Below, piece after piece: positions 53,110-61,684 of a DNA stretch of 64,000 nt (the first letter of the stretch is position 1; each line of letters starts with the position of its first letter). The translations under genes were made by a program, and so were the position numbers. Below the pieces are notes generated by a model, which was not told the origin of the DNA, made no database searches, and was given only the letters and a program-made list of their open reading frames with translations. Origin of the DNA: JABMNT01 sp048262655 (GTDB taxonomy: Bacteria > Pseudomonadota > Alphaproteobacteria > Rhodospirillales > Casp-alpha2); contig JBLXEY010000002.1 of NCBI GenBank assembly GCA_048262655.1, positions 62,001 to 126,000 on the forward strand, read 5' to 3'.

Positions 53110-54237
53110 TTATAACATCTCCTGAAGCAAATGAGCGGTTGTGGCAGCACCGTCGATCTTTAACCCGGGGCCGGACGGCAGCTCACATTCTGCAGCTCTG
53201 TCAATCGCGTCGGCAAACGATTTGCTGTCTTTAAGATCGCCATGGTAGAGGTTAATCCAGTCACGCTCTGCGAAGGATTTTGCCCGAAATAGTTGTTCGG
53301 TTTCAATGCCGCCGGTAAACGGAATGATCAGGTTTCTGCATCGGGCAGACATGACATCCATCATGGTGTTGTAGCCGCCTAAGGAAATGGATAGACGGCA
53401 ATTGCGCAGGACATAAATGAAATCTGAGCGTGCCCGTTCAAGGGTCAATAGGTGATCACACTGCGCCTCTATTTCGGCATACACTGATTTTGGCAAACTA
53501 TCCCCGGCAATCATTCGCCATCTGATATGTTTATATTGGCTGAAAGGCCTTGCCGCTACTATTCCGCGCAGCAAATCTTCTCCGACGGCACCGCCCCCGA
53601 CCGAGATTACAAACTCATCCTTACCGACCGGGGAACTACCCAACGCGTCCGCATGTTCGATGACATAACCGGTATAAGTTAAAAGGTTTTCGATTTTATC
53701 CGCGTAGGGAAATGTGGCACCTAAGGGAATGACATCTTCTACGCCATGCACGAAAACGTCGTCAAAATATTGATTAAGGGTCTTGACGATCTCGTCATTT
53801 CGTTTGGCTTGGGATTTCCCAACAATGACATCGCGTGCCGAGCAGACAATCTTTACGCGGCCCTTATAAGCTTCCAATAAGGGGATAAGCTCAAAGCGAA
53901 ATTGGCGACGCCCAAATGGAAACAATTCGATGAGTAGCACCTCAGGATCAATGGTTTCCGCTACTTCCAAAAGTTGCGTGCGCCTGCTTTCCCGCCAAGT
54001 GTCGTCTATTGGTTGGTCGTTTTCGTCCAGCAGTATTTTGAAACTTTCGTCTTCTGCGCGCGCTGAAGGAAGATAAACAACAGGGGCGTTGCCAAAATTG
54101 GCATGGGGAACTCGTTCACCACCCATGACGACGGTTACCGGAACCTGTGCCGTTTCCAGGGCACGCACCAGTGATGCCGCCCGTTTAACATGTCCAACAC
54201 CCAACAGATGCTGAACATAAAGGAGCACACCACTCAT
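53110..54237 (-). CDS. GT28/MurG-like glycosyltransferase (COG4671 type)
   Basis: A 375-residue GT-B fold protein. HLLGVGHVKRAASLVRAL near the N-terminus is the GxGHxxR-type loop, and ISLGGYNTMMDVMSARCRNLIIPF in the C-terminal half is the nucleotide-sugar site. It is a paralogue of the gene at 57182-58417, which has the same two blocks (GLGHLRRC and AMGGYNTFCEILS). It overlaps the histidine-phosphatase gene by 4 bp. Donor and acceptor are unknown. Confidence 0.8.
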   Translation of the reverse strand: MSGVLLYVQHLLGVGHVKRAASLVRALETAQVPVTVVMGGERVPHANFGNAPVVYLPSARAEDESFKILLDENDQPIDDTWRESRRTQLLEVAETIDPEVLLIELFPFGRRQFRFELIPLLEAYKGRVKIVCSARDVIVGKSQAKRNDEIVKTLNQYFDDVFVHGVEDVIPLGATFPYADKIENLLTYTGYVIEHADALGSSPVGKDEFVISVGGGAVGEDLLRGIVAARPFSQYKHIRWRMIAGDSLPKSVYAEIEAQCDHLLTLERARSDFIYVLRNCRLSISLGGYNTMMDVMSARCRNLIIPFTGGIETEQLFRAKSFAERDWINLYHGDLKDSKSFADAIDRAAECELPSGPGLKIDGAATTAHLLQEML

Positions 54238-54812
54238 TTTAAATCCTTCAAGGCAATATTCATGCGTATAACTTTCGGCGTTCCGTTTGTGACCTCAAAA
54301 AGATGCGCGCGAGCATCGTGAAATTTATCAGGTGATTTATCGGTCATTTGCCAGCCTGTTGCCAGCCCGTAGAGCGCTTGCAGCACTCCCTTGTGGCTCA
54401 CGGCAATCGTCGGCTGATCGAGAGTGGTCAGCCAGGTCTCTAGTCGCATTTGAACTTCCCGCGGTGTTTCTCCGCCAAGGGGCCTGAAACCAAGGCCTTT
54501 TGCCCGGTTTTGATCAAGCTCTGGATTATCTTCAGCCAGCAACTCTTGCCAAACCTCTCCTTCCCATTGGCCCCACGACATCTCTATCAATGCAGGCTCC
54601 AGGGTTGCCTTTCCACCTAAAAGAGCTGCGGTTTCACGGGCCCTTTCGAGCGGACTGCAAACCCATTGGAAGTTCTTGAATTCGGTTGGAATGTTCCATT
54701 GTTGAACGGCGACCTTGCCCTCCGCGCTCAGCGGAATATCAGAGCGGCCTTGCAGACGTTTGGCCTTGTTCCATTCCGTTGGGCCGTGGCGAATAAAGAG
54801 CAGCTGTGTCAT
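54234..54812 (-). CDS. Histidine phosphatase (phosphoglycerate mutase-like)
   Basis: A 192-residue cytoplasmic phosphatase. The phosphorylated histidine is in LFIRHGPTEWNKAKRLQG (residues 5-22); the second histidine is in IAVSHKGVLQALYGL; E85-type acid residue lies in EMSWGQWEGEVW. Overlaps of 4 bp on each side place it firmly in the glycan operon, so it probably dephosphorylates a sugar phosphate or similar intermediate made there. Confidence 0.84.
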   Translation of the reverse strand: MTQLLFIRHGPTEWNKAKRLQGRSDIPLSAEGKVAVQQWNIPTEFKNFQWVCSPLERARETAALLGGKATLEPALIEMSWGQWEGEVWQELLAEDNPELDQNRAKGLGFRPLGGETPREVQMRLETWLTTLDQPTIAVSHKGVLQALYGLATGWQMTDKSPDKFHDARAHLFEVTNGTPKVIRMNIALKDLK

Positions 54813-55936
54813 GACAGAACCTGCGACAGCCCCGCTTTGATGTCGCGTGCCGCAATCTCGATTGTATGGTTCTCTCGAACATACAGGCGCGCTGCCTGCC
54901 CCATTTTCTGACGTAGGCTCGGATCGTCGAGAAGCATTTTCAGGTTGTTTGCATAGTCGACCGCATCTCCCTTTTCCGCCAGAAAACCGCCTTCGCCATG
55001 GGTGATGACATCGGCAACGCTGCCGCCATTACCACCTATAACGGGTAAGCCCGACGCTTGGGCTTCCAAGAATACCATTCCCGGTGATTCCCGAACTGAC
55101 GGCCAGACAAAAACGTCGCTTGCTGCATAAAGCGGAACAATGTCTTCGGCATTTTTTGCACCCAACCAACTTATACGGTCATGGGTATCATTAAACATTT
55201 GCTTTACGGCTTGGCTTTCGGGACCGTCACCAACGACCAGGAGATGCCAAGGATGGTCGCGGCATAATAACAAGGCATCAGCCAAGACCTGATAGGACTG
55301 GAATTTGACGCCGGGGCGCATCATCGCAACGCACAGCAGTATCGGGACGTTATCCGGAATGTTTTTTGATGTAACAAGCGTCGCCCGGGCTTTCTGGCGC
55401 AATTTGTCCACGTCATTGAACGGTGCCGTATTCAGGAACGGCTTGATGCGGCAGTAGTGGGAAGCAGGACCGAGTTCTGGAAGCAAACAGGCTTCGTCAT
55501 GGGCGGTTGAACCGATGGCCAAACTCACATGGGTTAGCGTTTGCTGGACGGCCTTATGTCCATCTGCCCACGCGCCGTTTGCTTGACTGGGGGCAAAGGA
55601 GGCTTCCGCAACCACATACGGTATGCCCAATTCCTGACTGACAGTCGGGCCAATCCAGTCAGGTGCTTTACGGTATAAATGATAGGTAAACCAAAAATCC
55701 GGGGGGTGGTTCCGTAGCTTTTTAATAAGCCGCTGAGCCAGTTTTTGACCGATCTCTTTTATCCGTTCCTGTCGCGCCGCGTCTCCGTTTTTATCATAAC
55801 TTCGAAAGGTGCTGACAATTTCAGTTTCGTATCCGGCGGTCTCCAGTGCGCGCTTGAATAACCGCCCGATCAATCGATCCCCGGAGGGGCGCGGAGACGT
55901 AATCGGTTTTAGGGGCGCATAAAAAGCAACGGTCAT
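54809..55936 (-). CDS. Glycosyltransferase family 4
   Basis: A 375-residue GT-B enzyme. The C-terminal half has the donor-site block FVWPSVRESPGMVFLEAQASGLPVI with the Ex7E motif, and VVGDGPESQAVKQ before it. The N-terminal half contains PKPSGDRL-type (SPRPSGDRLIGRLFKRAL), a form often seen in group 1 transferases that start with a GG- or SG-loop. Overlaps by 4 bp with both neighbours. Confidence 0.86.
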   Translation of the reverse strand: MTVAFYAPLKPITSPRPSGDRLIGRLFKRALETAGYETEIVSTFRSYDKNGDAARQERIKEIGQKLAQRLIKKLRNHPPDFWFTYHLYRKAPDWIGPTVSQELGIPYVVAEASFAPSQANGAWADGHKAVQQTLTHVSLAIGSTAHDEACLLPELGPASHYCRIKPFLNTAPFNDVDKLRQKARATLVTSKNIPDNVPILLCVAMMRPGVKFQSYQVLADALLLCRDHPWHLLVVGDGPESQAVKQMFNDTHDRISWLGAKNAEDIVPLYAASDVFVWPSVRESPGMVFLEAQASGLPVIGGNGGSVADVITHGEGGFLAEKGDAVDYANNLKMLLDDPSLRQKMGQAARLYVRENHTIEIAARDIKAGLSQVLS

Positions 55937-57180
55937 CGTTTGCCCGTCTTTTGTGGCAAATCTAATTTGTCGGCCAGAACATCCAAATTGTTGTTATGTT
56001 CAAACCGGTCCCGGACACGGACTTCCCCTGCCCGGCCCAAGGTTTCCCTGAGGGCTGGGTCAGTGATAAGACGCTGTAAGGCATCACTAAGCCCTGAAGG
56101 ATCGCCTGGATTGACCAGAATGCCTGTCTCGTCATGCCGGATCAGTTCGGGTACCGCTGATACGGCTGTGGATATACAGGCTATTCCCTGACTTTGCGCT
56201 TCCATCAGAACATTGGGTAAACCATCACGGTCCCCGTCTTTCGCAATCAAGCTGGCCAGCACAAACCCATCAGATTGCCGATAGTGTTTCAAAACATCTT
56301 CTTGAGGCAACGCACCCAGCCAGTCGATTTTATCGGACAAGCCTTTCGTTTCTGCCAGCTGACGCAATTTGTCAGACAGTGCGCCGCCACCGATATGAAC
56401 AAGCTTCCAATTTAACGATTTGGGTAGCCGGGCCAATGCATCAATCAGAACGTTATACCCTTTCTTTTCAACCGCACGACCCACAGAAAGCAAACGCACC
56501 GGGGCATCCGGATCAGACCCATTATTATCTGAGTATGATGGCGAACTTGGGGGAAAACGTGAAAAATCCAACCCGTGGTACAATAGTGTGATCTTGCCTG
56601 CCGAAGCGTCATCAAGCGACTTTAAGTATTCAGCATTTGCCAATGTGCATGTCACCAGCCATTTCAGATCCCGCAGTTTTTCAACCATTTCCCATTTGGG
56701 GCTGGTCCATATGTCCTTGGCATGCGCGGAACAACTCCAATCAATACCTCTTATTCGTGCTGCATAGCGGGCGACGGAAGCGGGCGTGTGCAAAAAGTGA
56801 GCGTAAACCAGCGAGACGTTTTCCGGTAATTCGTGCGCCAGGACGATGGCCTGTCCAAATCGCCGTACCCGGTTGGGGGTCCGATCGCGCCAGAGGTCTT
56901 TGAGCCACGTTGACCATGCTGTTTTGTAACCGGGTTTGTTGCGGACGTTTTGCCAGGCTTTAAAAAGCCGCAAGGGTTCCTGATAGAGATATTCAGGTAG
57001 ATAGTTTACCGGTGCGGTGATTTCATCGGTAATTGGATGCGTTCGTTTGTCTGTCGGGTGGCGCAGGGAGACCAGAGAATAATCCAACCCCAAACGTTGC
57101 AGGCTCAGAATTTCCTGCGCAATAAAGGTTTCCGAAAGGCGCGGATACCCCTTTAGCACAATTGCAACGACTTGACGCAA
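55933..57180 (-). CDS. Glycosyltransferase family 4
   Basis: A 415-residue GT-B enzyme. It begins RQVVAIVLKGYPRLSETFIAQE, typical of a GT4 subgroup that includes colanic-acid/exopolysaccharide enzymes, and has GRAVEKKGYNVLIDALARL and the donor block DGLPNVLMEAQSQGIACISTAVSAVPE. The TTG at 57180, one base after the upstream stop, is taken as start; the frame stays open for 92 more codons inside the preceding gene, but those residues are a shadow. Confidence 0.84.
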   Translation of the reverse strand: MRQVVAIVLKGYPRLSETFIAQEILSLQRLGLDYSLVSLRHPTDKRTHPITDEITAPVNYLPEYLYQEPLRLFKAWQNVRNKPGYKTAWSTWLKDLWRDRTPNRVRRFGQAIVLAHELPENVSLVYAHFLHTPASVARYAARIRGIDWSCSAHAKDIWTSPKWEMVEKLRDLKWLVTCTLANAEYLKSLDDASAGKITLLYHGLDFSRFPPSSPSYSDNNGSDPDAPVRLLSVGRAVEKKGYNVLIDALARLPKSLNWKLVHIGGGALSDKLRQLAETKGLSDKIDWLGALPQEDVLKHYRQSDGFVLASLIAKDGDRDGLPNVLMEAQSQGIACISTAVSAVPELIRHDETGILVNPGDPSGLSDALQRLITDPALRETLGRAGEVRVRDRFEHNNNLDVLADKLDLPQKTGKR

Positions 57181-57181
57181 T

Positions 57182-58417
57182 TTAGCTGTCGCCCGGAATG
57201 ACCCGCAAAGCAGGTTCGGCTGATTGCCCCATATTAAGCCACTGATCGACAATGCCGTTGATGGTTGATAAGCCGTCGAGCAGGCCCGGCACATGTACTT
57301 CCGATGGTTTAGGTCGATTTGGAAGATCGGAAATGGCGCGCGCCATTTGATTGGGGTCGCGTGATCCGTCATCAACAACCATGCTGACCAGACCCAGTTC
57401 TTCGGCTCTTGATGCTCTGATATATTGTTCCAGTCTTGGGACGGTCCGGGGAACAATTAAACTTGGCTTATCAAATGATAGAATCTCGCAGAACGTATTA
57501 TATCCGCCCATGGCAACAACACCTGCAGCGCGTGAAACCAAATTTTCCAGATTGGAATCAAAAGTTGCGGCATGGACTTTGTCCAGTCGTTCGGCCCGCG
57601 ATTTGAATTCAGCCTGTTGTTCGATGTGCATAAATGGTCCAAATACGATAAATGCTTGATGTGGAATTTCTGGACAGTGTTCGTAGGCACGCAACACCCA
57701 ATCGACAAGGCTCGCACCGTCTCCACCGCCTCCGGGCGTCACAAGAATAAAGGGTTCATTGGTGCCTGATTCGGATAAGGATGAAGGGTTTATCGATGAT
57801 GCCGATGTGCGGCGCAGATAACCTGTATAGGTGATTTTGTCATTGACACTTTTAGGGATATTGCCGACTCCTTCAAGCGGGTTACAGATATCAGGAAGAC
57901 CATAAACCCAGATGTCATCGTAAACATCACGCAACGCCGGGATGGCCATCTTGCGTTCCCACTCATCCGTCAGCTTTCCTGGGTCATCCATCACATCGCG
58001 AAGGCCCAGAACCAATCGGGTCCCCTTTTCTTTCAACATTTGAAGGGTGTTGCTAACCTCACCTCTTAGCCCCAGGGGTTCTTTATCGACTAAAAAGATG
58101 TTCGGATTGAAAACATCAGCCGTATTTCGGATGATCGTTTCGCGAATTGACATGGCGTCTTCAATCCCGATATCCAAGCCCAGCGTCGTATACCCCCCGG
58201 TGCGCAGTTTAACGACCCCGGGAATGCGCACAAAATCGACACTGGAGCGGAAATCAAAACTGCCAATGATGGGTGAGCCGGATAAAATCAGGACAGAAAG
58301 GCCTTGGCGGTGATCGACCAGGGAGTGGGCGATCGTTCTGCAGCGCCTTAGATGACCTAGCCCAAATGAATCGTGACTGTAAATAAGGAGGCGGGTTTGA
58401 CCGCTGTCAATTGTCAT
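57182..58417 (-). CDS. GT28/MurG-like glycosyltransferase (COG4671 type)
   Basis: A 411-residue GT-B protein and first gene of the 11-gene operon. It opens RLLIYSHDSFGLGHLRRCRTIA, the hallmark of the predicted-glycosyltransferase group COG4671, and has VTPGGGGDGASLVDW and GVVAMGGYNTFCEILSFDKPSLIVPR in the donor domain. It is divergent from the ABC exporter gene (150 bp apart), so both may share regulation. Paralogue of 53110-54237. Confidence 0.82.
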   Translation of the reverse strand: MTIDSGQTRLLIYSHDSFGLGHLRRCRTIAHSLVDHRQGLSVLILSGSPIIGSFDFRSSVDFVRIPGVVKLRTGGYTTLGLDIGIEDAMSIRETIIRNTADVFNPNIFLVDKEPLGLRGEVSNTLQMLKEKGTRLVLGLRDVMDDPGKLTDEWERKMAIPALRDVYDDIWVYGLPDICNPLEGVGNIPKSVNDKITYTGYLRRTSASSINPSSLSESGTNEPFILVTPGGGGDGASLVDWVLRAYEHCPEIPHQAFIVFGPFMHIEQQAEFKSRAERLDKVHAATFDSNLENLVSRAAGVVAMGGYNTFCEILSFDKPSLIVPRTVPRLEQYIRASRAEELGLVSMVVDDGSRDPNQMARAISDLPNRPKPSEVHVPGLLDGLSTINGIVDQWLNMGQSAEPALRVIPGDS

Positions 58418-58567
58418 GCTGAAAGGCCCATTTCTTATTTTAACATCAGGACTTTAGAGAGATAGTTCCCTAAGCACCATCTTAAATCACTTGTTTCCAA
58501 AATTCCCGCTGTAATAACGCCGGAATTCGCTTGCATCCTCGCTAATGGATCACCTTTAATAATCTTC
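58418..58567. promoter_or_regulatory. Divergent promoter region, glycan operon / ABC exporter
   Basis: The 150-bp gap between the first gene of the 11-gene minus-strand operon and the plus-strand exporter gene should hold both promoters. No clear palindrome or consensus hexamer pair is evident. Confidence 0.4.
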
Positions 58568-61207
58568 ATGGAACCAACTCTGTTTAAATTCATTTGGCGT
58601 TATTCAAAACGCCAGCAGCTCACTGTCCTTTTGGTGACATTGGTTTCCTTCCCGTTTTTGTATTTTTCACTCGATCTGCCAAAAACAATTATTAATGACG
58701 CTATTGCTGGCGCTGATTTCCCTAAATCTTTATTCGGACACGAATTGGAACAGGTGGAATACCTCCTTCTGCTCTGTTTTGGTTTTTTAGCTCTTGTATT
58801 GGTTAATGGCGGGTTCAAATTCTGGATCAATGTCTATCGGGGGCGCATGGGCGAACGCATGTTACGTCGCCTGCGCTATACACTGTTTAGTCGCATTCTT
58901 CGGTTTCCCCTGCCGCAGTTCAGGAAAACATCTCAAGGTGAAATCATTTCGATGGTAACGGCGGAAGTGGAGCCGTTGGGAGGGTATATCGGCGAGGCGA
59001 TTTCCCTGCCAGCCTTTCAAGGCGGGACTCTCCTGACGATTATTACCTTTATTATGATCCAAAACCCGATGTTGGGGCTTGCAGCTATCGCGCTTTACCC
59101 GGTGCAAATGTATATCATCCCGAAGCTTCAAAAGAAGATTAATTTACTCGGGAAAGAGCGGGTAAAGGCGGTAAGACGATTATCCGAAAAAATTGGCGAA
59201 AGCGTTGCCGGCGCTCAAGAGATTCATGTCCACGACACGTCTGCGTATGCGCGCTCTCAAACAGCGCAGTGGTTGGCGACGATTTATGAAATCAGATATG
59301 ATATTTTCAAACGGAAATTCTTCGTAAAATTCCTCAATAATTTTATCGCACAGGTAACACCCTTTCTATTCTATTCAATTGGCGGCCTGTTGGTTATCAA
59401 TGGGCAACTGAGTTTTGGCGCCCTGGTTGCCGTACTTGCCGCCTATAAGGATTTATCTGCACCCTGGAAAGAATTGCTGGCCCATTATCAAGTGGCCGCC
59501 GATGCGCGGATCAAATACGACCAGCTAATCGAGCAGTTTAAGCCCGCGGGTATGCTGGCGAAAAATCTTCAGTTGGATGGCCCAGATAAAATTCCAAACC
59601 TGACGGGAGAAATTGCCCTGTCAAACGTCATTGTCGAAGATGAAGACGGTTACAAAGCGCTGGATGGTGCCAATGCGATTTTCCCCATTAATACGACAAC
59701 CGCAATCCTTGGTTCCAGCGAGTCGGGTCGCGATGAAGTGGCGCGATTGATCGCCCGATTGTCGCCCGCCAGCAAAGGCAATGTGAAATTGGGCGGTCAG
59801 GATGTGATGGAACTGCATGAAGCGACGATGGGGCTGCGGACTGCTTTTGTCGATCAAAGCGCTTATGTCTTCAACGGTACGATCCGAGAAAATATCTTCT
59901 ACGGGATGCAGCACCATCCTGTTTCCGAACCGGCTGACGCCAGTGCCCGACGGCTTCGCGAACAAGCCGTCAGAGAAGCCAAATTAACCGGTAACTCCGA
60001 AGACGATCCGAATGCAGATTGGGTCGATTTTTCCGTTCTTGGCCTCAAGTCCGATGCAGAAATTAAAGAACACATTGATGATATTCTGGTCACATGTGGT
60101 CTTCGCGCTGATCTACGCGAATTTGGGTTGCAATCAAGTATCCAGATTTCCAATTACCGTGGACTTGAAGACGCTATTCTGAATGCTCGCCGCGAACTCA
60201 TGGAGAGGTTGAAAGATGCTAAACTCGCACGGTTGGTCGAGTCTTTTGATCGGGAAAAGTTTAATTCGAATATGACCGTTGGCGAAAACATCCTGATGGG
60301 GACGCCGGTCGGCAACCAATTTGATCTCAGCAATCTGGGCACAAATGCCTACATGCTTACAATACTTGAGAAGGCAGGCCTGTATCATCAGTTCCTTGCA
60401 ACCGGGGTCAAGGTCGCTGAGATGATGATCGAACTCTTTAAAGATTTACCGCCGGGTCACGAGTTCTTTGAGCAATATTCGTTTATTCAATCGGACGACT
60501 TACCTGAGTTTCAACAAATCCTGCGCCGGGTTGATGGCGATGATCTGGATGCACTGAGCGCCGACGACAAAACCAATCTCCTGAGTTTGCCTTTCATGCT
60601 TATTCCGGAACGCCACCGTCTCGGGCTGGCGGATGATGAAATCCGGGAGAAGCTTTTGGTCGCGCGAAAGCTGTTTGCGGATGAGCTACCTGAAAACCTA
60701 AAGGCTTCAATCGAGTTTTATGATGAAAAATCCTACAACACTGCAGCTTCTGTGCAGGATAATATCTTGTTTGGAAAAATTGCACATGGTCGTGCTCAAG
60801 CAAAAAAAGAAGTTGGACAGGTTATCGATGACGTCATTAATAAGCTCGGGCTAAATCAAACATTGATTGAGCTTGGTCTCGACATGTCGGTCGGCATCGC
60901 CGGAGGGCGCTTGTCCGCTTCGCAACGACAAAAATTGTGTATTGCCCGTGCATTGATCAAAACCCCGGATTTGTTGATCTTGAATGACCCGCTGAGTGCC
61001 CTGGACCCCAAGGCTCAGGAAAGCCTCATGGAAGGAATTCTTCGCAAGTTTAATGATCGTGGGCTTATCTGGGTCTTGAACCGTCCGGAATTAGCCAAAT
61101 TATTTAATCGCGTATTGATTATGGAGGATGGCCGAGTTGTTGAGCAGGGTGAAACGGCCCAGCTTAGTGAATCTGGTCATCGCTATCGAGAATTGCTGTC
61201 TGCCTAG
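58568..61207 (+). CDS. ABC exporter-type protein with degenerate, enlarged ATPase domain
   Basis: An 879-residue inner-membrane protein. Residues 1-315 are an ABC exporter transmembrane domain. The ATPase domain (about 345-875) is unusual. Walker A is GSSESGRDE (382-390), lacking the Lys-Ser/Thr; Walker B is LLILND (802-807), with Asn and Asp in place of Asp-Glu; the signature is LSASQ (782-786); the H-loop has Asn (N838 in VLNRPELA). About 350 residues separate the Q-loop (Q430) and the signature, against about 50 normally. Within them ENIFYG (441-446), ENILMG (573-578) and DNILFG (731-736) look like repeated copies of the Q-loop-following motif. Substrate unknown; ATP hydrolysis is doubtful. 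Confidence 0.82.
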   Translation: MEPTLFKFIWRYSKRQQLTVLLVTLVSFPFLYFSLDLPKTIINDAIAGADFPKSLFGHELEQVEYLLLLCFGFLALVLVNGGFKFWINVYRGRMGERMLRRLRYTLFSRILRFPLPQFRKTSQGEIISMVTAEVEPLGGYIGEAISLPAFQGGTLLTIITFIMIQNPMLGLAAIALYPVQMYIIPKLQKKINLLGKERVKAVRRLSEKIGESVAGAQEIHVHDTSAYARSQTAQWLATIYEIRYDIFKRKFFVKFLNNFIAQVTPFLFYSIGGLLVINGQLSFGALVAVLAAYKDLSAPWKELLAHYQVAADARIKYDQLIEQFKPAGMLAKNLQLDGPDKIPNLTGEIALSNVIVEDEDGYKALDGANAIFPINTTTAILGSSESGRDEVARLIARLSPASKGNVKLGGQDVMELHEATMGLRTAFVDQSAYVFNGTIRENIFYGMQHHPVSEPADASARRLREQAVREAKLTGNSEDDPNADWVDFSVLGLKSDAEIKEHIDDILVTCGLRADLREFGLQSSIQISNYRGLEDAILNARRELMERLKDAKLARLVESFDREKFNSNMTVGENILMGTPVGNQFDLSNLGTNAYMLTILEKAGLYHQFLATGVKVAEMMIELFKDLPPGHEFFEQYSFIQSDDLPEFQQILRRVDGDDLDALSADDKTNLLSLPFMLIPERHRLGLADDEIREKLLVARKLFADELPENLKASIEFYDEKSYNTAASVQDNILFGKIAHGRAQAKKEVGQVIDDVINKLGLNQTLIELGLDMSVGIAGGRLSASQRQKLCIARALIKTPDLLILNDPLSALDPKAQESLMEGILRKFNDRGLIWVLNRPELAKLFNRVLIMEDGRVVEQGETAQLSESGHRYRELLSA

Positions 61208-61243
61208 CGCTGCAATGAGAGTTATAACCAAAGAAGGTGACCT

Positions 61244-61684
61244 ATGGATTTAGAAGAAGCTGCACGTGTTTTAAAAAATATCCCGCTTTTTTCAAAACTT
61301 GATCCATCAAAATTAAAACTGCTGGCTTTTGCGAGTGACGAGTTGCTTTTTGATGATGGAGAAGTTGTGTTCGGGACTGGCGATGTTGCGGATGCGGCCT
61401 ATTTCATCGAATCAGGCGCCGCGGATGTGTTTGTCGAGATTGGCGATAAGCGTGTGCGGGTTAATCAGCTCGGCCGTTACGATGTTTTTGGTGAAATGGC
61501 GTTGTTTTTAAGTACGGGACGTTCCGCCAGCGTGGTTGCGAACGGTCATCTGAAGGCGATGAAATTGGATGGCAGTATGTTCCTCAAGCTTGTAACAGAA
61601 AACCCCGATGCGGCCCTTGGTGTGATGATTGCTTTAAGTGAAAAGATTGTCAGCACAAGTGAGAACCTGGCTAACAAAAACTAA
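61244..61684 (+). CDS. Single-domain cyclic nucleotide-binding protein
   Basis: A 146-residue cytoplasmic protein consisting of one cNMP-binding domain and no DNA-binding domain. The phosphate-binding cassette FGEMALFLSTGRSASVVA (82-99) keeps the Glu and Arg that contact the cyclic nucleotide. It starts 36 bp after the exporter gene and has AAGGTG upstream, so it is co-transcribed with the exporter and may act as its cNMP-responsive subunit. Its stop overlaps the stop of the convergent cyclase gene. Confidence 0.87.
   Translation: MDLEEAARVLKNIPLFSKLDPSKLKLLAFASDELLFDDGEVVFGTGDVADAAYFIESGAADVFVEIGDKRVRVNQLGRYDVFGEMALFLSTGRSASVVANGHLKAMKLDGSMFLKLVTENPDAALGVMIALSEKIVSTSENLANKN

Noticed and set aside
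57181..57456. N-terminal extension of the GT4 frame at 55933-57180
   Set aside because: It runs inside the upstream glycosyltransferase gene; the GT4 N-terminal motif begins exactly at the TTG at 57180.
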